A stretch of 64,000 nucleotides of DNA from a virus, in the IMG/VR virus record IMGVR_UViG_3300042465_007707, positions 1-64,000 of that record; one strand, written 5' to 3'. Made by a program: the position numbers and the translations under genes. Below are positions 7,273 to 14,559 of this stretch, piece by piece; the first letter of the stretch is position 1, and every line of letters begins with the position of its first letter. The notes beneath the pieces are model-generated. The model was given only the letters and a program-made list of their open reading frames with translations. It searched no databases and had not been told where the DNA came from.

Positions 7273-7856
7273 ACTATTCTAAATGTTTTTAAAATTACGC
7301 CTAATATAAATCCGAAACAAATAAGTAAGATTCCAAAAAACCAATATTTTATTCGAGAAAAAATTCTACTGATTAATGATCCATTGTTTATAGATTTTCC
7401 TTTTGATTCTTTTCTTAATGAAGTCCTGCTTGTTCTTCCAGACTGTTTGATAAATACCTTTTCATTTTTACCATCAATTCTAGTTTTAAGTCTTTTTTGA
7501 CGTGCTTCTAGTCTAATCTCCTGACGTGTTTTATGAATTATAATCGTATCGTATATTGTAATGAATTTAGTCTTTAAAATCGTATCAATTAATTGTTGTT
7601 TTATTTCGTACTGAACCTTAATAGAATCGTTTACATTGTAAGCAATAATAGTAATATATTTATCGTCCACGAAAACAGTATCTAAACCTTTTGCCTCTCC
7701 TTTAACTTCTTTACTTTTTACTGTAACAGTATCAACTTTTTCTTTTAAAATTGTTGGATCTTTTTTTACAGCTTTTTCTATTAACTTTGAAGCCGAACAG
7801 CTATTGATTAAATAGAATATAATCGAAATTATAAGTATGTAAAGTATTTTTCTCAT
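7269..7856 (-). CDS. Unimolecular spanin-like lipoprotein, 195 aa
   Basis: Begins with a lipoprotein signal ending LINSC (Cys20), so it should be lipid-anchored. It continues as a charged, coiled-coil/beta periplasmic region and ends with a strong membrane segment (about 172-190, YWFFGILLICFGFILGVIL). Outer-membrane lipid plus inner-membrane TM in one chain is the u-spanin architecture, which joins outer and inner membranes at lysis. It overlaps the lysozyme gene by 4 bp, and the holin is just upstream, forming a classic lysis cassette. Confidence 0.65.
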   Translation of the reverse strand: MRKILYILIISIIFYLINSCSASKLIEKAVKKDPTILKEKVDTVTVKSKEVKGEAKGLDTVFVDDKYITIIAYNVNDSIKVQYEIKQQLIDTILKTKFITIYDTIIIHKTRQEIRLEARQKRLKTRIDGKNEKVFIKQSGRTSRTSLRKESKGKSINNGSLISRIFSRIKYWFFGILLICFGFILGVILKTFRIV

Positions 7857-8293
7857 TTTTTTACGAATAAATCAGCTTCTAATTTTCTTCTTTTAACAAG
7901 CCCATTTAGTACTTTACCTCCACCTTTAATATAATTTGCAACCCACCAATCGTAAACGTGTTCAGATTTATTGTTTATTAAAGAAAATAAAGTTTTTGAG
8001 CTTCCACAATTCCAACAAAAAGAAACCAAAGCATCAAATTGATTTTGATTTAATGTAACTTTGATATTGGTGTCAACTGTTTTTTCGTATTTAGGCAATA
8101 GACTTAAAAGCAATTCTTCTGCTCTTGCTTGAGTTATAACATCTCCTAGTTTAAACTTGCTACCATCTGCTCTAGTCGTATTTCCATAACCAATAGTTAT
8201 TGGTAAATTACCAGTCGCAGGATCAGGATACGCCTTTAAGCTGCAACCTTCAAATTTTTTAATTAAATCTATACCTGATTGACTTGTTTTCAT
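7853..8293 (-). CDS. Phage lysozyme (GH24, T4-type muramidase), 146 aa
   Basis: Endolysin that hydrolyses the glycan backbone. Hallmarks: KKFEGCSLKAYPD with the catalytic Glu15, then ITIGYGNT, LNQNQFDALVSFCWNCG and the C-terminal LVKRRKLEADLF. Length fits GH24. I chose ATG at 8293, not 8320, because a TATCTTTG promoter element (8318-8325) overlaps the upstream candidate. No signal peptide, so release depends on the holin at 8526-8990. Confidence 0.85.
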   Translation of the reverse strand: MKTSQSGIDLIKKFEGCSLKAYPDPATGNLPITIGYGNTTRADGSKFKLGDVITQARAEELLLSLLPKYEKTVDTNIKVTLNQNQFDALVSFCWNCGSSKTLFSLINNKSEHVYDWWVANYIKGGGKVLNGLVKRRKLEADLFVKK

Positions 8294-8317
8294 AAAATAT
8301 CTTTTCAGTTTACCCAT

Positions 8318-8325
8318 CAAAGATA
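8318..8325 (-). promoter_or_regulatory. Bacteroidetes -7 promoter element (TATCTTTG)
   Basis: Minus-strand TATCTTTG, 24 bp before the chosen lysozyme start. It would drive lysozyme and spanin expression and decides the start codon choice. Confidence 0.45.
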
Positions 8326-8349
8326 AGCACTTAAAAAGTTTTTATAAAA

Positions 8350-8463
8350 TTAAAAATTATTTTTCGAATTTTTCTGACAATACTTCTCTGAAAATAATTT
8401 TTTTATTGTCCGATTCTGTTTTATTGTTGAGTAAATTAAAATGAAAAATATCAACAATACCAT
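8350..8463 (-). CDS. Possible tiny membrane protein, 37 aa (alternative frame in 8350-8539)
   Basis: Two frames compete in the 176 bp between lysozyme and holin. This one reads MVLLIFFILIYST, then a basic tail (KQNRTIKKLFSEK). The open frame extends upstream without ATG and adds more hydrophobic residues (VIAKVVVVSVLIAI), which looks like a real membrane segment, possibly with a non-ATG start. The other frame (8357-8539, 60 aa) has ATG and overlaps the holin by 14 bp, but is Cys/Ser/Lys-rich with no clear fold. I favour the membrane frame weakly. Confidence 0.35.
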   Translation of the reverse strand: MVLLIFFILIYSTIKQNRTIKKLFSEKYCQKNSKNNF

Positions 8464-8525
8464 AATAGCAATTAATACACTTACAACGACTACTTTTGCT
8501 ATGACCTGATAATACAATTCTAAAA

Positions 8526-8990
8526 TTATTCATTATCATTTTTTATAACATCGTCAAAATCTTTTTTAATCTTTTTTGCTCTACCTAGCATAGATTTAAT
8601 TTTTTCCCAAATATTTACACCTGTTGCTGCTTCAATATTTTCCGAGATACTTAATAACTCAATACCAACTAATAATGTAGCAACAACTTTTGTTAAAAAT
8701 AAAGGAATTGAAGTGAATATCAATATAAAATCACCAACTAAAAACTTTTCTAAAGCGAAAAATAAGATTACCGAAGCTTGATACAATACCATTTTAGATA
8801 CTATAGAAGATAAACCTTTGCTAGTTATTTTAGTACCTTCCTTTTTACATTTCCAAACACCGAAAATTGTATCTAAAAATATCATTAATCCAACCAATAT
8901 AAGTAATGGTTTAATAGGCATTAAAAACGCACTTAAAATAATTAATATTTTATCAAGTGTGATTCTTTTTAATAGAGCAATTTTCATCAT
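8526..8990 (-). CDS. Phage holin (Bacteroidetes phage_holin_4-like), 154 aa
   Basis: Three to four membrane segments (about 14-35, 38-52, 70-90, 95-112) with the motif FLDTIFGVWKCKK between them and a soluble, Lys/Asp-rich C-terminal tail. This matches the toxin-secretion/phage-lysis holin family (phage_holin_4_1). It forms the inner-membrane lesion that releases the lysozyme encoded downstream. A TACTTTTG promoter (9009-9016) lies 19 bp upstream. Confidence 0.75.
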   Translation of the reverse strand: MMKIALLKRITLDKILIILSAFLMPIKPLLILVGLMIFLDTIFGVWKCKKEGTKITSKGLSSIVSKMVLYQASVILFFALEKFLVGDFILIFTSIPLFLTKVVATLLVGIELLSISENIEAATGVNIWEKIKSMLGRAKKIKKDFDDVIKNDNE

Positions 8991-9008
8991 AATTTTAACT
9001 TCTTAGAT

Positions 9009-9016
9009 CAAAAGTA
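9009..9016 (-). promoter_or_regulatory. Bacteroidetes -7 promoter element (TACTTTTG)
   Basis: Minus-strand TACTTTTG upstream of the holin; likely lysis-cassette promoter. Confidence 0.5.
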
Positions 9017-9058
9017 GAAATTATAAATTCATTTATAAAATTTTTAGTTGAATTAAAT

Positions 9059-9087
9059 GAAAAAAGCCACCATATAGGTAGCTTTTT
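9059..9087 (-). terminator. Rho-independent terminator
   Basis: Minus-strand AAGCTACC/GGTGGCTT hairpin followed by six T; ends the transcript of 9106-9327 and insulates the lysis cassette. Confidence 0.75.
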
Positions 9088-9105
9088 CAATAGTTTTAGA
9101 TAAAA

Positions 9106-9327
9106 TTATGCTTGTGTTTCCGTAGAAATTTCAGATACAAACACTCTAGGGTAATTACCTTTAGTAGTTACAACTACTTCAGCACTTAATGTTAAGTTGT
9201 ATTTTTCTAAAATAGCTTCAACTTCATTAATAGCATTTTTGTAATCTTCTTCTCTAGTGTTTTCAGTATTCGTTGTTGTTTCTACTGTCATCGTTGGTGT
9301 AGGCATTTCCATTACTTTAGTTTCCAT
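9106..9327 (-). CDS. Hypothetical small protein, 73 aa
   Basis: Thr/Glu-rich N-terminus followed by a helical segment (YKNAINEVEAILEKYN) and a beta pair. No membrane segment. It is a monocistronic unit with its own TATATTTG promoter (9353-9360) and terminator (9059-9087), suggesting separate and perhaps strong expression. Leader AGACAAAATT before the ATG resembles the early-gene leader ACGACAAGA. Function unknown. Confidence 0.6.
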   Translation of the reverse strand: METKVMEMPTPTMTVETTTNTENTREEDYKNAINEVEAILEKYNLTLSAEVVVTTKGNYPRVFVSEISTETQA

Positions 9328-9352
9328 AATTTTGTCTTTTAAGTTTGAAATG

Positions 9353-9360
9353 CAAATATA
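9353..9360 (-). promoter_or_regulatory. Bacteroidetes -7 promoter element (TATATTTG)
   Basis: Perfect TATATTTG on the minus strand, 26 bp before the ATG at 9327. Confidence 0.65.
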
Positions 9361-9388
9361 CTAAAATAATTGATTGAGAATATTTTAA

Positions 9389-9736
9389 TTAATCTATAAT
9401 TATTTCAATATCATTTACTGAAATACCAAATGTACCAGCCATTTGTATTCTGAATCCTAAATAGTAAAGATAAGTTGTTGAATCTGTATAGTTCAAACCC
9501 GTTGGAACTTGATCTTTTACTAATTCATATAATGTATTAGTATCTTCTGCAGATACAGGATACATATTGTTTGCAATCATTTGACCGCTTTCACTTGAAT
9601 ATTCAAACATATAATTTGAATCAAATCCATATCTTAATTGTTGACTACAAGAGCTTAAAGTTCCTGTTACTAATCCTGTTTCTTGACCTGCAATTCCATT
9701 ATTGTAAGTTACTGGTACTAATGTTTTAATTTTCAT
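9389..9736 (-). CDS. Fibre-module accessory protein, 115 aa
   Basis: Start taken at MKIKTLVPVTY (9736) because the longer frame overlaps the preceding gene by 43 bp. Beta-rich, no membrane segment. It includes LVKDQVPTGLNYTDSTTYLYYLGFRIQ, a pattern reminiscent of small tail-fibre chaperones or tip proteins, but no family is recognised. Last gene of the spike/fibre operon (9.4-17.5 kb). Confidence 0.6.
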   Translation of the reverse strand: MKIKTLVPVTYNNGIAGQETGLVTGTLSSCSQQLRYGFDSNYMFEYSSESGQMIANNMYPVSAEDTNTLYELVKDQVPTGLNYTDSTTYLYYLGFRIQMAGTFGISVNDIEIIID

Positions 9737-9750
9737 ATTTATTTTTATTA

Positions 9751-10992
9751 TTATGCGTAAATTACTTCTGTTGTATCTATTGAGCAACTCCATTGTATAT
9801 TAGTTGTTGCTGCTCCTGTAACATTTACTGTTAAACATCCAAAACTTGTATTTGCTGCTAATGTAGGAGTTCCCCAAGCTGGTGTATTTTGAATTAAATT
9901 AACATTTGACAGTAATAAAGTTGTACTCCCTGCGGTTGTACCTCTTTGAATTATACCATCAATATCCCAAGCACTTGTATTTGTTGAGCCACTTTGTCTA
10001 CCTATAATTGTACCTTTGAATCTTACAGAACTATTATTAGCTAATGCTAACTGGTTATAAGATTGAGAAGTTGCATCATCTTCAAAGAAAGCTACTAATA
10101 TTTTTTCTGTTGCATTTGTCGTTCTTGTTCCAGATACAAATCTTGACGCTTGACACCCTCCTGATACAAATCCTTTCGTTGCAATCACTAACTTAGTCAT
10201 TGTACTATTAGCCGACCCCCTTGCGCCAAATAAAGCTGAACCTTGACCGTTATTTGTATGAAGATAGCCAGCTGTAAAAGTATCATAAGCTGATACTGTA
10301 TTTTGCCTTCCAGTAACTCCAGAATAGAAGCCACTTAATATATGTGATATGCCAACAGCAAAATTTCCACCTCCACTTGAAGTATTATTTTGACCAAATA
10401 AAGCGTGATAATTTCCTGTAGTTGTATTGCTTTCACCTCCTATTGTAGAACCTCCTACACAAGTATTACCATAACCCCCTACAATAGTTCCATAACTTCC
10501 AGTTGTAATAGTATTACCATAACCCCCACCAATAGAGTTGTTATCTCCTGCTGTTATCTGGTTGCTTTGACCTCCTGCAATAACGGAATAGTTAGCTGTA
10601 GCTACATTTGTAGCATTGTTACGCTTCATTTGTAAGTCAACAACTCCAACGCCTCTTTTAGTTCCTCCTGTAGTTGTATCGTCTGGAATATTTGCTAAAA
10701 TAGAACCTGTTCCCTTAGGTTTTATAACAAAATCTGCATTTGTTGTACTAGCTATAGCCGTTAAAGAATCTACGTTTACCGTTGCATTTGGTGAAGCTGT
10801 AGATTGTGCTTCTGTGAAATAAGTTAAACCACCTGCACCATACGCTACTTGTTGCCAAGATGTTGTGTACTGATATGTGTTTCCATTAGATAAGTTTGTG
10901 TATCTATCACCAGCTATAGCTGAATGGGTAGGAACACCTGTACCTGTTGATACATTAGAACTTTGATCTGTTTTTGTATATATTACTCCCAT
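9751..10992 (-). CDS. Spike/fibre protein with YadA-head-like repeats, 413 aa
   Basis: Probable receptor-binding protein. The N-terminal 100 residues resemble Bacteroidetes phage fibre shafts (NTYQYTTSWQQVAYGAGGL; TTNADFVIKPKGTGSIL). Residues about 135-260 carry repeats of the type SVIAGGQSN / NSIGGGYGN / TIVGGYGN, as in trimeric-autotransporter YadA heads. A C-terminal beta domain (ending CSIDTTEVIYA) probably forms the trimer tip. Third of three large fibre genes in a row. Confidence 0.7.
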   Translation of the reverse strand: MGVIYTKTDQSSNVSTGTGVPTHSAIAGDRYTNLSNGNTYQYTTSWQQVAYGAGGLTYFTEAQSTASPNATVNVDSLTAIASTTNADFVIKPKGTGSILANIPDDTTTGGTKRGVGVVDLQMKRNNATNVATANYSVIAGGQSNQITAGDNNSIGGGYGNTITTGSYGTIVGGYGNTCVGGSTIGGESNTTTGNYHALFGQNNTSSGGGNFAVGISHILSGFYSGVTGRQNTVSAYDTFTAGYLHTNNGQGSALFGARGSANSTMTKLVIATKGFVSGGCQASRFVSGTRTTNATEKILVAFFEDDATSQSYNQLALANNSSVRFKGTIIGRQSGSTNTSAWDIDGIIQRGTTAGSTTLLLSNVNLIQNTPAWGTPTLAANTSFGCLTVNVTGAATTNIQWSCSIDTTEVIYA

Positions 10993-10994
10993 TA

Positions 10995-11318
10995 TTAATT
11001 ATTTAAAAGTTCTAAACAAATAGCTAATACTTTGTCAACTGTTAACTTATCATTTTCATCTAATTCAGAAACAGTTAATACAATAGTTAATCCTGTTATA
11101 GGTTGTATGCCTAATTCATCATTATTAGTTGTATAACTACAATAATCAAATTCTTCAACCTGTGTTAGTAAAAATGTTTTTAAATCTAAAAAGGCTTGCA
11201 TTTGAACTTCTGTTAATTCAGATACAAATCTAATTTCTGTAGGTTCTGACTCTTCAGATGGCACTATTATTAAAGCTCCATCTAATTGTCTATACATTAT
11301 TTGTTTATACGTTTTCAT
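10995..11318 (-). CDS. Fibre-module accessory protein, 107 aa
   Basis: Small soluble protein between two fibre genes, 2 bp from the downstream one. Acidic. Its start, MKTYKQIMYRQLDGALIIVP, and mixed alpha/beta pattern suggest a chaperone or adaptor for the adjacent fibres, but this is inferred from position only. Confidence 0.6.
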   Translation of the reverse strand: MKTYKQIMYRQLDGALIIVPSEESEPTEIRFVSELTEVQMQAFLDLKTFLLTQVEEFDYCSYTTNNDELGIQPITGLTIVLTVSELDENDKLTVDKVLAICLELLNN

Positions 11319-11329
11319 TAATATATATT

Positions 11330-14299
11330 TTAATTTGTAAAGTATTGTGATGATAGCTCTGTACCACCAAATAAGACATTTCCTGTAAAACTAGCAGCCG
11401 TTGTTGAAGTCAAAACTATATTTGTTAATGCTGATAAAGTTAATGGCGCTGAAGGCCCTTCAACTAACCATAAACTACCAAAAGTAGTATTATAAGTTAT
11501 ACTAGCAAATAATAAAGTAGAAGCATTAATTAGTGTTATTAATTCATTCTGAATAACAACAATTGATTTTCCTGCACCAACAACACTAAAAGTTTGTGGT
11601 GCTACACCATCATTAATAGTAATACTTGTATTTGTATTTGCTAAAGAAACATCTAATCTAAAAATTCTACCATTACCTGAAGTTGAAGTTACAACTCCAC
11701 CTCTTCCATTTGATCTTGCATAACCTAAAACAATATTTCTTTCGGGTATTGTATTAACTGTGTAATTAACTAATAATCCCCAAGCATTTAAAATCAATCC
11801 ATTATTTATAAGAGTACCAGAAGTTTTGATAATTGTTGATGTAATATTATCACCAGTATTTGCTATTTCTACCGTACCATTATTTACAAAAGTACCTCCA
11901 TTTATGATTCGGACACAACCGTTTGCGGAAAAATAACTCCCATAACCTCTAAGTTTACCATAATTAAGAAATTTACCAGCACTTGTATAGGTTACATAAT
12001 TAGTTAATATATCACCATGATTTTCAAATGAACTACCAGCACCCATAGTAATAGTACCACAAACTAACTGACCATAATTGTAAAATGTTCCACCATTCAC
12101 ATTTATAGTTGGCCCACTTTGAGAATATGCATTGTGGTAAACACTACCATTTGTAATTGTAATACTGCCACTAATGATTGCATTTAAGAAATTGCATTGT
12201 GTCCATGTAGCGTAAGTTCCATTATTTATCAATGCTCCTTGAAATGTTCCATGTATCTCAGCAAATGAACCGTTGTTAAAAGTAGTAGCTATTACATTTC
12301 CGTAAAAATTAGACCTAAATGATGTTGGTGAACCCCCATTGCTTGTAGTCAAATCAGAACAGTTAAGATTTCCATAAAGGTTTAACATTGTGATATTAGC
12401 TACATTACCCGTAACATTCCCGTAAACATTAGCTTTATTTGCTGTCGGCAATGCTCTTACAGTTGTCGGACAAACTGTATCACCTATGATAGTATAATCA
12501 TTAAAACTTGCCATGTGACCACCTAACAATCCATAGGTGTAATTAACCTCCCAATATAATAGTGACCCATAAGCTTTACTTGCATAACCAAATACAGATT
12601 CCCACCTAGTCCCCTTTACGTAAAAGTTAATTATATTTAATGCGTTACTTGCATCACCTATTGCCCATGAAGTTCCTATTGTGTAGAAGTTGTTAAATTT
12701 CAGGAACCAATCTTGAACATCCGCATAAAGTATAGTACCTTTAGCAAATATAGAATTTGCATGTGTTCCATTAACATTCCATAGTGAAGTATAATGTGGT
12801 ATAATATAGTCTACATCAAATGAGAATAATGTTATTGCTCCAAAAGATATATCTGTTTTGTAAGTTCCTCCATCAATAAAGAATCCTTGTTTACAAATGG
12901 ATGAAGTAATAACAAAATCACCTATTAATACAACATTATAAGCCGTCCACCATGTAGCCGTTATAGTTGCATTAGCCGTACAAGTCTTGCTTAAAACTAT
13001 AGTATTTACAGTTTTAGAAACAACTGTTGAATTATAAGGTATTCCTGTTCCTGTAATATATTGACCTACTTGAATATTTGCTGTAGATGATACAGCTGTT
13101 AATGTTGCACTTAAATTTGTTGTTGTTGCTGTTACTGTACCTGTATTAGTTATATTTCCTAAAGCATATTCTGGAGTTAAATAAGGCTTGTTAATATCAC
13201 CCCTGCCAGTTGTTGCGTTTACTCCGTTTACAGAATCTACATAAATCGTGTTTGTTTGAGGAATTGCTGAAGAACCATCTACCCAACTAACAACTCCAGC
13301 CCCATTTGTAACTAAAGATTGTGTAGCCGTTCCATCCGTAGTTGGAAAAGTAAAAGCATTATTAACTGTTACCGCACCTTGTAAATAAGTATTTGCAATA
13401 GAAGTATTACCTAATTGAACCGTATTTGAGCCTTTACCTAAAGCTAAATATCCAATTACAATTTGATTGGTGTCATTGTTAGTTAAAGACCTTGTATTGT
13501 GACCTAAGAATACAGAGTTTTGAGGTGTTGTATTTGCAGTAGAACCGTTTGCTAAAAAACTACCTGCCCTATAACCAACTCCAGAATTATTTGAACCAGT
13601 TATATTACTCGACAAAACTTCAGAGCCAATAGCTGTATTATTTCCACCTGAAGTATTGTTAGTCATAGCGATTCGTCCAACCGCCGTATTATCTATAGCA
13701 TCATTTGAACGTAAAGAATCATGTCCAACAGCTGTATTTGCATATCCAGATATATTATTTTCTAAGGTTCTATTTCCTATTGCAGTATTACCGTCACCGA
13801 ATACGTTGCTATATAAAGCATTGTACCCAACAGCAACCATTTGTGAGCTATCGGTGTTTGAAAATAAAGCTCCATAACCAAATGCCGAATTATATTGACC
13901 TGTAGTATTTGAACCTAAAGATTTTGATCCAACTGTCGTATTGCTAGATATAGACCCACCTCCTTTACCAATCCTCACTCCGCTAAAATAAGAATCCTTA
14001 CTTACATAAATAGCTCCACTTCTTTGAATAGCTGCTGTTTTATTTGAGCCTGCATCAATATCTGTTCCTAATAAATACCACTCTGTAGAATCTACCGAAG
14101 GAGCTGCATAAGAAATGTATGCCGTTCCATTCCATATCCATGTCGAAGCATCTACGCTAGAAACGTAAAGAACATCTACTGTTTGTGGCGTGTTTGGATC
14201 AAAAACAACCCCAGCAGTTGTTGGCGTTACTTTGTCAAAACTAACTATCTCACTAGGCGTTACATTTGACGTAACATCTTTTTTTATTCCAAATCCCAT
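11330..14299 (-). CDS. Large spike protein: YadA-head-like plus beta-helix, 989 aa
   Basis: Probable trimeric receptor-binding spike. The N-terminus begins MGFGIKKD, like the LGFGITK start of the 739-aa neighbour, a shared short virion-attachment peptide. Residues about 120-300 hold head-like repeats (NTAIGNRTLEN, NTAVGHDSL, NNTAIGSEVL). Then comes a Bacteroidetes fibre linker (AFTFPTTDGTATQ; SLVTNGAGVVSWV), followed by an Asn/Gly/Thr-rich beta-helix region (about 600-860) and a C-terminal beta domain. Largest structural protein in the window. Confidence 0.75.
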   Translation of the reverse strand: MGFGIKKDVTSNVTPSEIVSFDKVTPTTAGVVFDPNTPQTVDVLYVSSVDASTWIWNGTAYISYAAPSVDSTEWYLLGTDIDAGSNKTAAIQRSGAIYVSKDSYFSGVRIGKGGGSISSNTTVGSKSLGSNTTGQYNSAFGYGALFSNTDSSQMVAVGYNALYSNVFGDGNTAIGNRTLENNISGYANTAVGHDSLRSNDAIDNTAVGRIAMTNNTSGGNNTAIGSEVLSSNITGSNNSGVGYRAGSFLANGSTANTTPQNSVFLGHNTRSLTNNDTNQIVIGYLALGKGSNTVQLGNTSIANTYLQGAVTVNNAFTFPTTDGTATQSLVTNGAGVVSWVDGSSAIPQTNTIYVDSVNGVNATTGRGDINKPYLTPEYALGNITNTGTVTATTTNLSATLTAVSSTANIQVGQYITGTGIPYNSTVVSKTVNTIVLSKTCTANATITATWWTAYNVVLIGDFVITSSICKQGFFIDGGTYKTDISFGAITLFSFDVDYIIPHYTSLWNVNGTHANSIFAKGTILYADVQDWFLKFNNFYTIGTSWAIGDASNALNIINFYVKGTRWESVFGYASKAYGSLLYWEVNYTYGLLGGHMASFNDYTIIGDTVCPTTVRALPTANKANVYGNVTGNVANITMLNLYGNLNCSDLTTSNGGSPTSFRSNFYGNVIATTFNNGSFAEIHGTFQGALINNGTYATWTQCNFLNAIISGSITITNGSVYHNAYSQSGPTINVNGGTFYNYGQLVCGTITMGAGSSFENHGDILTNYVTYTSAGKFLNYGKLRGYGSYFSANGCVRIINGGTFVNNGTVEIANTGDNITSTIIKTSGTLINNGLILNAWGLLVNYTVNTIPERNIVLGYARSNGRGGVVTSTSGNGRIFRLDVSLANTNTSITINDGVAPQTFSVVGAGKSIVVIQNELITLINASTLLFASITYNTTFGSLWLVEGPSAPLTLSALTNIVLTSTTAASFTGNVLFGGTELSSQYFTN

Positions 14300-14314
14300 A
14301 TTTTTTTTTATATT

Positions 14315-14557
14315 TTATAAGTAATAATTATTTCTAATTTCTATTGGAACGTTCTCCATTTGTTGAAATGTATAAAACAACAAAGGAGTTTGTTCAGTAA
14401 TAAATGAAGGAGTTTCAGCAATTGCTATAGCTTCATTTTCATATACCTTATAACTTGCTATATAGTTTTCAATTGTAACACTAGAAGGTTTTAAACAAAC
14501 ATTCGCTTCTAAATCATCTTCAATAACTGTTGTTGGTATTAATATAAATTGTTCCAT
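14315..14557 (-). CDS. Fibre-module accessory protein, 80 aa
   Basis: Small soluble protein between two spike genes, 2 bp after the 739-aa gene. Helix/beta mix (VTIENYIASYKVYENEA), no membrane segment. Likely adaptor or chaperone by position; not recognised. Confidence 0.55.
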   Translation of the reverse strand: MEQFILIPTTVIEDDLEANVCLKPSSVTIENYIASYKVYENEAIAIAETPSFITEQTPLLFYTFQQMENVPIEIRNNYYL

Positions 14558-14559
14558 AA

